Shown in pieces: positions 1 through 5,733 of a stretch of 5,733 nucleotides of DNA. The translations under genes were made by a program, and so were the position numbers. Source of the DNA: an uncultured bacterium (GTDB lineage Bacteria; Actinomycetota; Coriobacteriia; Coriobacteriales; Coriobacteriaceae); NCBI GenBank assembly GCA_905215945.1, contig CAJMRZ010000108.1:1-5733 (forward strand). Reading direction: 5' to 3'. How positions within the stretch are numbered: position 1 is the first letter of the stretch; every line of letters begins with the position of its first letter. The notes beneath the pieces are model-generated. The model was not told where the DNA came from. It ran no database searches and saw only the letters and a list, made by a program, of their open reading frames with translations.

Positions 1-30
1 CGCCGCTATCGGAAGAAGTAGATGCAGCCG

Positions 31-81
31 AGTCGCCCCTCTTGTGTCTCTCGAAGTTAGATGGGTGCTAGGGGGGCGACT
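31..81. repeat. Inverted repeat, 9-bp perfect arms
   Basis: Arms AGTCGCCCC (31-39) and GGGGCGACT (73-81) are exact reverse complements enclosing 33 nt. No T-run follows on either strand, so it does not look like an ordinary intrinsic terminator. It lies 9 nt after a possible upstream stop codon (19-21) and just before the REP-like copy at 97. Its role is unknown. Confidence 0.5.
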
Positions 82-96
82 GCCTCGCGATATTTC

Positions 97-141
97 CCCA
101 GATAAAACCTGCCAAAATAAACCTGTCCCTTTTTGGCAGGT
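97..141 (+). repeat. REP-like hairpin repeat, copy 1
   Basis: Arms ACCTGCCAAAA (107-117) and TTTTGGCAGGT (131-141) form a perfect 11-bp stem around a 13-nt loop containing AAACCTGTCCCT. Positions 97-130 recur exactly, in inverted orientation, at 3316-3349. Similarity continues more weakly through the second arm. On the minus strand the stem is followed by TTTTATC, so this copy could also terminate transcripts leaving larE about 180 nt upstream. The combination of stem, shared loop word and intergenic location resembles REP elements mobilised by Y1-type (RAYT) transposases. No such gene is in the window, so the family assignment is inference. Confidence 0.75.
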
Positions 142-213
142 CAGTTAACGCGGTGCAGGTTGAGCATATGCGAGCGAGCGGGCTCCGGGTGCGGTAAGGT
201 GACGTGAAACAAG

Positions 214-240
214 CGGGCGCTGACCTTTTGGTCGCGCCCG
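214..240. repeat. Strong GC-rich hairpin
   Basis: CGGGCGC (214-220) pairs with GCGCCCG (234-240), and GACC (222-225) pairs with GGTC (230-233). This leaves one bulged T (221) and a TTTT loop (226-229). The result is a compact 11-bp stem. No T-run follows on either strand, so it is not called a terminator. It lies about 80 nt downstream of the larE stop and could be a 3' end stabiliser or an unclassified repeat. Confidence 0.5.
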
Positions 241-290
241 TGCGGTTGAACGTCAGATTGCCGTGCCCGGGGCCTGCGCAGCGTCGAGCG

Positions 291-317
291 GTTACGCCGT
301 TTGTAAAACGGCGTAAC
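291..317 (-). terminator. Hairpin abutting the larE stop codon
   Basis: GTTACGCCGTTT (291-302) and AAACGGCGTAAC (306-317) form a perfect 12-bp stem with a 3-nt loop. The larE stop codon occupies 318-320, so the stem starts on the very next base of the larE transcript. There is no U-run after the stem in the larE direction. It is therefore atypical as an intrinsic terminator and may instead protect the 3' end or act with a termination factor. Confidence 0.5.
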
Positions 318-1196
318 TTAAAGATTCATGTTGCCGTGGATGTAGGGGGTGACCTCGGGGGAGATGTGGCCGCAGCCCAGCTCGCGCAGCGCGGACTCGA
401 TGGCGGCGGGCAGCGGGGTCTTGCCTTCGGCATCGACGGCGGTACCCCCGAGGGCGGCGATCTTGGCGACATCTGCGGGCGCGGCCTCGATATGCATGCA
501 GCCGCCGACCAGGCGCGCGCGTACCTGTGCCAGATCAAGATCGTGCAGGTAATCCTCGCAGGCGCGAATCAGGGAGACCTTCTCGCGCGTAAGCTCCTCG
601 CCCGTGGGGACGCGCGTGGCAAGACATGCTCCCGCCGGCAGGTTCCAAACGGGATAACCCCATGCGCGCAGCAGCTCGCGCTCTTCGTCCTTGGTAAAGC
701 CGACCTCCATAAGGGGTGAGCGTACGCCGAGCTCTTCTGCCGCACGCATGCCGGGGCGGTAGTCACCGCGATCGCTTGCATTGCTGCCATCGATGACGGT
801 GGGAAAGCCGAGCGACTTGGCGTGGTTGACGATGGCGGTAAAGCCAGCGTGCTTGCAGTGGTAGCAGCGATTGGCATCGTTGCAGGCTACTTGGGGGAGC
901 TGCAACTGATCGACCGAAAGATTGAGCACGGGGAGCTTAAAATGCGGCCCCTCATTGGCTTGCCCGTCAACGGACCGCTCAAACGAAGCTTGTTCAGGCG
1001 TGCCGATGAGCGGCGTGGTGAGATGAACGAGAAGCGTGCTGGCAGGCATGATGTGGGCGCAGACCGCGGCTAAAAAGCTGCTGTCGACGCCGCCGGAAAA
1101 GCCGATGGCGACGCGTCCGTATGCCAAAAGCAGCTGTTCGAGCGCTGCGAGTTTGTCCTGAAGCTCCTCTGCAGGTGCGGTAGTGTCTGAAAGCAT
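318..1196 (-). CDS. LarE-type ATP-dependent sulfur transferase
   Basis: The 292-aa product matches the LarE branch of the PP-loop ATP pyrophosphatase superfamily. LarE adenylates a carboxylate of a pyridinium biscarboxylate intermediate and adds sulfur while building the nickel-pincer cofactor of lactate racemase and related enzymes; it is cytoplasmic. Visible motifs are the PP-loop SGGVDSS (34-40), CYHCK (111-115), DGSNASDRGDYRPG (136-149), SPL (160-162) and ACLATRVP (190-197). Cys191 aligns with the sulfur-donating Cys176 of Lactobacillus plantarum LarE. Cys111 and Cys114 add a CxxC pair, as reported in homologues that use an iron-sulfur cluster. The ATG at 1196 is supported by AAGGA 7 nt upstream (1204-1208, minus strand). 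No larA, larB or larC is in view, so the physiological target is open. It is transcribed alone, divergently from the HAD gene. The family is confident, the exact substrate less so. Confidence 0.85.
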   Translation of the reverse strand: MLSDTTAPAEELQDKLAALEQLLLAYGRVAIGFSGGVDSSFLAAVCAHIMPASTLLVHLTTPLIGTPEQASFERSVDGQANEGPHFKLPVLNLSVDQLQLPQVACNDANRCYHCKHAGFTAIVNHAKSLGFPTVIDGSNASDRGDYRPGMRAAEELGVRSPLMEVGFTKDEERELLRAWGYPVWNLPAGACLATRVPTGEELTREKVSLIRACEDYLHDLDLAQVRARLVGGCMHIEAAPADVAKIAALGGTAVDAEGKTPLPAAIESALRELGCGHISPEVTPYIHGNMNL

Positions 1197-1230
1197 GAAA
1201 CGTTCCTTACCAATATGTGCTCGGTCGAAA

Positions 1231-1258
1231 ACTATAATCCTATCGGGCTGCTTGTCAT
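1231..1258 (-). promoter_or_regulatory. Candidate larE promoter
   Basis: On the minus strand ATGACA (1258-1253) and TATAGT (1236-1231) are separated by 16 nt. Each matches five of six positions of the sigma-70-type boxes. Transcription would begin near 1224, giving a leader of roughly 28 nt that contains the larE ribosome binding site. The plus strand of the same stretch contains TATAAT (1233-1238) but has no convincing -35 box. Confidence 0.55.
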
Positions 1259-1290
1259 AAGACTTCTATTTATGTAATGAAGGCACAATA

Positions 1291-1299
1291 TGCTATATA
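1291..1299 (+). promoter_or_regulatory. Weak candidate promoter for the HAD gene
   Basis: The AT-rich stretch 1260-1320 stands out against GC-rich surroundings. It contains TGC followed by TATATA (1291-1299), an extended -10-like site, and then a second TTATATAC (1302-1309). No good -35 box is seen. If used, the leader would be about 60 nt. I see no recognisable riboswitch in that leader. Confidence 0.3.
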
Positions 1300-1363
1300 C
1301 GTTATATACAAGTTTGTAAAGTGCGGTAGAGTAGCAGTAACGCAATCCGGTGAGGGGACCGAT

Positions 1364-2014
1364 ATGATCAAGGCTGTAATTTTTGACATGGACGGAACGC
1401 TGGTCGATACCGAGCGTTTGGGCATTAAGGCATGGAGGGCGGGCGCTGCCGAGCTGGGGGTCGCGATTGATGATGCTCTGATTCATCAGTTTATCGGCCG
1501 CACGCTACCCGATGTTATGGGCATCCTTGATAGGCATTACGGCAGCCATGAAACCACCGAGGCGGTCTATGCCCGCCACAAGGAGATTCGCGACGAGATG
1601 GTCAAGACCGAACTGGAGCTTAAGGCCGGCGCCGCCGAGTGTATAGACGAGCTGCTGGCTGCGGGCTATCACGTGGGTCTAGCGACGTCGTCGCGCCTCG
1701 TTACGGCCGAGCGCAACCTTAAGATGGTCGGCCTCTTTGACAAGTTTGAGACGGTGACCTGCGGCGAGGACGTCGTGCACGGCAAGCCCGACCCCGAGAT
1801 GTACCTGCTTGCTTGCGAGCGCGCGGGCTTTGCTCCCGAGGAATGCGCCGTGGTCGAGGATTCGCGCAACGGCTGTGTCTCGGGCATCACGGCCGGATGC
1901 CATGTCTTCGCCGTCCCCGATATCGTGCCGCTGCCGCAGGACGTGGTGGATGGCTGCGAGGTCGTGCTCGACACGTTGTTCGATCTGGCGGCGGCGGTCA
2001 AGGCCGTACGCTAG
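1364..2014 (+). CDS. HAD-superfamily phosphatase / beta-phosphoglucomutase-like
   Basis: The 216-aa product has all four haloacid dehalogenase motifs. Motif I is FDMDGTLVDTE (7-17), with nucleophile Asp8 and acid/base Asp10. Motif II is ATSSR (107-111), motif III is GKPDPEMY (140-147) with Lys141, and motif IV is VVEDSRNG (163-170) with Asp166. The stretch after motif I is a helical cap of about 70 residues, as in the subfamily IA phosphatases and beta-phosphoglucomutases. It should be a cytoplasmic Mg2+-dependent enzyme acting on a small phosphate ester. The substrate cannot be read from sequence. An in-frame ATG at 1277 would add 29 residues, but these fall in the AT-rich promoter-like DNA. 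The ATG at 1364 has GAGGGG (1352-1357) 6 nt upstream and places motif I at the very N-terminus, as usual. It converges on lacI and shares a terminator with it. Confidence 0.88.
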   Translation: MIKAVIFDMDGTLVDTERLGIKAWRAGAAELGVAIDDALIHQFIGRTLPDVMGILDRHYGSHETTEAVYARHKEIRDEMVKTELELKAGAAECIDELLAAGYHVGLATSSRLVTAERNLKMVGLFDKFETVTCGEDVVHGKPDPEMYLLACERAGFAPEECAVVEDSRNGCVSGITAGCHVFAVPDIVPLPQDVVDGCEVVLDTLFDLAAAVKAVR

Positions 2015-2056
2015 ACAATTGCGGCGTTGAAGCGCGCGATTGACCGTCTTTGCATT

Positions 2057-2098
2057 TAAGCAAAAGAGGTCCGGCAATGGTCGGGCCTCTTTTGCTTA
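2057..2098. terminator. Bidirectional intrinsic terminator
   Basis: The arms at 2057-2073 and 2082-2098 form a 17-bp stem with one G-T wobble and an 8-nt loop (2074-2081). The GC-rich core AGAGGTCCG/CGGGCCTCT is followed by TTTTGCTT on the plus strand. On the minus strand the matching core is followed by TTTTGCTTAAA. It sits between the convergent HAD and lacI genes and can end both transcripts. Confidence 0.85.
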
Positions 2099-2127
2099 GG
2101 CGGAGTTTTGACATACTGGCCGACGTG

Positions 2128-3237
2128 CTATAGATACGCGCCGAGGTTGATGGCCGTGGCGTCGGTCTGGCTGCTTGCCCGGGTGCTGGCGCGTTCCAGC
2201 AGGAACGGACGTACCAGTTCTTGGTTGATATCCTCGGCGGCCGTGACTGCGGTGACGCTGCGCGCTGCAGAGCCGACGCGGATATGCTTGGTCTTTGCTG
2301 GGGCCTTGTTCTCGATTTGCTCCATCAGCAGCTGGACACCCTTGCGGCCAATCTCGTAGCCCGGGGGCGCTACCGTAGTGAGCGGGACCGATCCGCTCCA
2401 GGCGAGTGGGTTGCCGTCACATCCGGCCACGCGAACCTGCTCGGGGACGGAGATGCCTTTGTCGACCAATGCTGAGATAACGCCCGAGGCCAACACGTCG
2501 GTCAGGCCGACGACAAAATCGGGGCGTTCGTCGGCAGGGCGCCCGGCGATCTGAGCGCCAATGCTGTAGCCGTCGGCTGCGGTATTCCACTCTCCGGCGT
2601 CAATGACTTCAATTTTGATATCGGGATGCAGGGCGAGAGCCTTGTGAATGCCAAGTACGCGCAGGGTGAGCTGCATGAATGCCGCTCTGCCCACAACGGT
2701 GATATGGTGTGCGCCGCGGGCGATGGCGAGCTCGGCGATGATGCGGCCTTGTGCCTCGTTGTCGGCTGCCACGTAGTAACCGGGCTCGGAGCAGTGGATG
2801 TCCAGATGGACGATCGGCACGGGCATCTTGGTCGTTGCGGGGTGCCAGTCGGGGGATGCCATGGGCTGAACCATGACGCCGGACATTTGCGTGCCCATAA
2901 AGTAGCGCAGGTAATGGTCCTGGAGAATATCGTCGTTATCGGCGTTGGCGATGAGCAAGTCGTAGCCGTGCTTGCGGGCCTCGTTGTGGGCGCCGCTGGC
3001 GATTTGGAGCGAAAAGCCGTGATCGAGACGGGGGAGCACCAGGCCAAAGGACTTGGTGGCGCCGCCTGCGAGCTGACGGGCGCTTTGGTTGGGCAGGTAG
3101 CCCAGTCGATTGATGGTTTCGTTGATGAGCTTGAGGGTCTCGGGGCGCAGCTTTTCGGGGTGGTTGAGCGCGTTGGAAACCGTGCCCAACGAAACCCCGG
3201 CCTCGCGCGCGACGTCGCTGATTTTAACCTTTGCCAT
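2128..3237 (-). CDS. LacI-family transcriptional regulator
   Basis: The 369-aa product is a full-length LacI/GalR repressor. The N-terminal helix-turn-helix covers residues 5-24 (ISDVAREAGVSLGTVSNALN). The hinge helix SARQLAGG (52-59) carries Leu56, the residue that inserts into the central CG step of LacI operators. A periplasmic-binding-protein-like sensor core fills about 63-340 (GLVLPRLD, SGVMVQP, RPDFVVGLTDVLASGVISAL, VRVAGCDG, VPLTTVAPP). The recognition positions equivalent to LacI Tyr17, Gln18 and Arg22 are Leu17, Gly18 and Asn22. An ATG 45 bp further up (3282) is in frame, but its extra residues lack family similarity. The ATG at 3237 has AAGGGG (3243-3248, minus strand) 5 nt away. 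A tail of about 30 residues after 340 is low-complexity and probably disordered. The ligand is likely a sugar, but no sugar-use operon is adjacent to identify it. Confidence 0.92.
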   Translation of the reverse strand: MAKVKISDVAREAGVSLGTVSNALNHPEKLRPETLKLINETINRLGYLPNQSARQLAGGATKSFGLVLPRLDHGFSLQIASGAHNEARKHGYDLLIANADNDDILQDHYLRYFMGTQMSGVMVQPMASPDWHPATTKMPVPIVHLDIHCSEPGYYVAADNEAQGRIIAELAIARGAHHITVVGRAAFMQLTLRVLGIHKALALHPDIKIEVIDAGEWNTAADGYSIGAQIAGRPADERPDFVVGLTDVLASGVISALVDKGISVPEQVRVAGCDGNPLAWSGSVPLTTVAPPGYEIGRKGVQLLMEQIENKAPAKTKHIRVGSAARSVTAVTAAEDINQELVRPFLLERASTRASSQTDATAINLGAYL

Positions 3238-3247
3238 AGCGGCCCCT

Positions 3248-3261
3248 TTGATGCGTTTCAA
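3248..3261 (-). promoter_or_regulatory. Probable LacI-family operator (autoregulation)
   Basis: On the minus strand this reads TTGAAACGCATCAA, an even-length imperfect palindrome with central CG and symmetric TTGA/TCAA ends (10 of 14 positions). That is the usual form of a LacI-family site. It lies between the lacI -10 box and start codon, and its edge touches the ribosome binding site. Bound repressor would block the gene's own transcription. Leu56 in the hinge of the encoded protein fits a central CG. This is inference from position and pattern. Confidence 0.55.
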
Positions 3262-3272
3262 GTACAAGCCAG

Positions 3273-3303
3273 ATTGTAGCATCGCCCGTCCCTAGGGTGT
3301 CAA
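3273..3303 (-). promoter_or_regulatory. lacI-family gene promoter
   Basis: On the minus strand a perfect TTGACA (3303-3298) is followed by TACAAT (3278-3273) with a 19-nt spacer. The spacer is a little long and contains the palindrome CCCTAGGG (3290-3297). Transcription would start near 3266. The -35 box directly abuts the REP-like element that begins at 3305. Confidence 0.6.
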
Positions 3304-3304
3304 A

Positions 3305-3349
3305 ACCCGCCAATTAGGGACAGGTTTATTTTGGCAGGTTTTATCTGGG
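3305..3349 (-). repeat. REP-like hairpin repeat, copy 2
   Basis: Positions 3316-3349 are the exact reverse complement of 97-130 (34 bp). The outer arm ACCCGCCAA (3305-3313) pairs with TTGGCAGGT (3331-3339) with one mismatch that is a G-U wobble on the minus strand. The fold survives even though the arm has diverged from copy 1. The loop on the minus strand again carries AAACCTGTCCCT. On the plus strand the stem is followed by TTTTATC. Confidence 0.75.
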
Positions 3350-3366
3350 AAAACGATGCTGCCAGA

Positions 3367-3409
3367 CCAAACCACTACGAAGGTGCCTGTCCCCATCGTG
3401 GTGGTTTGG
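3367..3409 (+). repeat. Second REP-like hairpin, partner of the inverted copy
   Basis: CCAAACCACTACGA (3367-3380) pairs with TCGTGGTGGTTTGG (3396-3409), a 14-bp stem with one wobble. The 15-nt loop is AGGTGCCTGTCCCCA. The loop shares CCTGTCCC with the neighbouring repeat, in opposite orientation, while the stem sequence is unrelated. Two opposed hairpins about 17 nt apart are the classic arrangement of a REPIN. Confidence 0.7.
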
Positions 3410-3424
3410 GCATGTGTGTATCGA

Positions 3425-3448
3425 GTGGTATCCAAGTTGAGATACCAC
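3425..3448. promoter_or_regulatory. Palindrome upstream of glmS, possible operator
   Basis: GTGGTATC (3425-3432) and GATACCAC (3441-3448) are exact reverse complements 8 nt apart. A further TGGTATATC follows at 3452-3460. The TGGTAT half-site recalls GntR-family amino-sugar regulator sites (NagR/DasR type, TGGTnTAnACCA), but the spacing here is wider. A regulator site acting on glmS is plausible but unproven. Confidence 0.35.
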
Positions 3449-3475
3449 TTCTGGTATATCAGCTTGCGCTTGCGT

Positions 3476-3488
3476 GAGTACAATACTC
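3476..3488 (+). promoter_or_regulatory. Candidate glmS promoter -10 region
   Basis: TACAAT (3479-3484) is embedded in the small inverted repeat GAGTACAATACTC (3476-3488). No good -35 box sits 16-18 nt upstream. TTATAC (3494-3499) is an alternative -10. Either choice leaves a leader of roughly 50-70 nt, too short to hold a glmS ribozyme. The glmS ribosome binding site GAAGGGA is at 3544-3550, 8 nt before the ATG. Confidence 0.35.
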
Positions 3489-3558
3489 GAACGTTATACG
3501 TCTCAGCGCCCCCTGTGCGTGGACGTCTTGCAGTCACGCGAACGAAGGGATTTATCCT

Positions 3559-5274
<1,716 letters not shown>

Positions 5275-5284
5275 TCTAACCTCC

Positions 5285-5318
5285 AAAAATCCCGAACCAA
5301 CCCGGTTCGGGATTTTTT
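5285..5318 (+). terminator. Strong intrinsic terminator after glmS
   Basis: Arms 5285-5298 and 5304-5317 are perfectly complementary over 14 bp, with core TCCCGAACC/GGTTCGGGA and loop AACCC. A run of six T (5313-5318) ends the structure. It lies 10 nt after the glmS stop. The A-run on the left side could let it work on the minus strand as well. Confidence 0.9.
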
Positions 5319-5332
5319 GTTGTCCGCAGGGA

Positions 5333-5361
5333 TAGACTTTCTGCCCTGTTTGTGGTAAGCT
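5333..5361 (+). promoter_or_regulatory. Candidate promoter of the TPR-type gene
   Basis: TAGACT (5333-5338) and TAAGCT (5356-5361) are 17 nt apart, and TGG immediately precedes the -10 box (extended -10). Transcription would begin near 5368. That is after the first in-frame ATG (5363) of the downstream gene and raises doubt about that start. Confidence 0.4.
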
Positions 5362-5362
5362 G

Positions 5363-5733
5363 ATGGTGGAATTTTGCGGGCGTACAGTGCCGCTATCACA
5401 GGAACAGGAGAGGATCAACGGGACCTATAACCAACTGCTCAATCATGCCCTTGCCATGCTGGATGAGCAGGGCCCCGACGCGGCTTTTAAGCTGATGATC
5501 CAGGAGGCCTTGCAGACCGATAAGGTCAACCAGGCGCAGATTTACAACTTTGCCTACTGCTTTGCCGCCCTTGCTGGAAAGACCAAAGAGGCGATGAATC
5601 TGCTGCAGGAGGCGGTTTGCAAAGAGGGCTTCTGGTACAGCTACGAGTACCTGATGGAGGACGAAGACCTGGAAGAGCTGCGCAAAGATCCGGCCTTTGA
5701 ACGGATTGCCAACATCTGCCGCCAGCGGCAGGA
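5363..5733 (+). CDS. TPR-like protein, 3' end cut by window
   Basis: An open frame runs off the window with 123 codons visible, and no stop is seen. The product is helical and acidic with TPR-like spacing (NQLLNHALAMLDEQGPDAAF, IYNFAYCFAALAGKTKEAMN), followed by FWYSYEYLMEDEDLEELRKD. The last stretch resembles the TPR end-of-group segment (bulky aromatic, then a D-L-E/P-L-R-x-D-P-x-F motif). In Firmicutes this type of segment often stands before or within alpha/beta-hydrolase-type proteins, but no catalytic domain is visible here, so function is not assigned. The start is uncertain. The ATG at 5363 is the first in frame but has a poor ribosome binding site. A strong AGGAGAGG (5406-5413) is followed by no ATG, GTG or TTG at a suitable distance. 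The frame itself is well supported by amino-acid composition. Confidence 0.65.
   Translation, partial: MVEFCGRTVPLSQEQERINGTYNQLLNHALAMLDEQGPDAAFKLMIQEALQTDKVNQAQIYNFAYCFAALAGKTKEAMNLLQEAVCKEGFWYSYEYLMEDEDLEELRKDPAFERIANICRQRQ

Larger units (their letters stand above)
1..317. other. Gene-free, hairpin-rich stretch
   Basis: I find no convincing coding region here. Frame 1 of the plus strand reads RRYRKK and stops at 19-21. That could be the end of a gene lying to the left, but six residues cannot establish it. The stretch holds four separate stem structures (31-81, 97-141, 214-240, 291-317), listed individually. The dense run of stems downstream of the minus-strand larE gene suggests 3' end structures or repeat insertions, not a hidden gene. 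A plus-strand open frame at 204-719 is mostly antisense to larE and is not believed. Confidence 0.6.

Noticed and set aside
1..21. C-terminal end of an upstream plus-strand gene (RRYRKK then stop)
   Set aside because: Possible, but six codons cannot distinguish a real end from chance.
31..96. A tRNA-like gene formed by the 31-81 stem
   Set aside because: The stem is 9 bp with no T-arm GTTCRA motif, anticodon arm or other cloverleaf elements.
204..719. A 171-codon plus-strand frame overlapping larE
   Set aside because: Most of it is antisense to the LarE C-terminal half, with no motifs and no good ribosome binding site.
1277..1363. Longer start for the HAD protein at 1277
   Set aside because: The added 29 residues fall in AT-rich promoter-like DNA; the ATG at 1364 has a good ribosome binding site and the canonical motif I position.
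2626..3279. A 217-codon plus-strand frame opposite lacI
   Set aside because: It is antisense to a full-length LacI-family gene and shows no domain of its own.
97..3349. A composite transposon bounded by the inverted repeats
   Set aside because: No transposase or target-site duplication lies within or beside the block, and the repeats are hairpin elements unlike transposon ends.
3501..3558. A glmS ribozyme in the leader, suggested by CAGCGCC at 3504-3510
   Set aside because: Fewer than 60 nt remain before the start codon, far too short for the ribozyme core, and the bases after GCGCC do not fit its conserved continuation.

Overview
This window reads like accessory-flanked chromosome of a GC-rich gut actinobacterium. 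The protein style, codon use and gene-to-gene repeats suggest Coriobacteriia, possibly Collinsella. That is an impression from family resemblance; no rRNA or other marker is present to confirm it. I see no phage, insertion sequence, CRISPR array, tRNA or rRNA, and no gene set that looks like an undescribed defence or biosynthetic system.

Layout. Positions 1-317 hold no gene I can support, but they are rich in hairpins, including one copy of a REP-like repeat (97-141). A larE-type sulfur transferase gene lies on the minus strand (318-1196), divergent from a HAD-family phosphatase or beta-phosphoglucomutase-like gene (1364-2014, plus). The HAD gene converges on a LacI-family regulator (2128-3237, minus), and the two share a bidirectional terminator (2057-2098). 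The 321-bp gap between lacI and glmS carries the lacI promoter with a probable self-operator, a two-hairpin REPIN-like element (3305-3409) and the glmS control region. glmS (3559-5274, plus) is followed by a strong terminator (5285-5318), a candidate promoter and the 5' part of a TPR-type gene cut by the window edge (5363-5733).

How the genes relate. They look like separate transcription units, not one pathway: sulfur transfer for a cofactor (LarE), small phosphate-ester metabolism (HAD), sugar-responsive control (LacI family, target unknown) and entry into amino-sugar and cell-wall synthesis (GlmS).

Two points deserve attention. First, GlmS loses its conserved C-terminal end (about 45 residues, including the catalytic C-tail lysine) and changes into unrelated sequence at about 5250. 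Either the gene is truly broken or the contig is joined wrongly there. Second, an identical 34-bp sequence occurs at 97-130 and, inverted, at 3316-3349. The two copies flank the larE-HAD-lacI block and belong to hairpins whose loops share CCTGTCCC, which suggests a REP/REPIN family.
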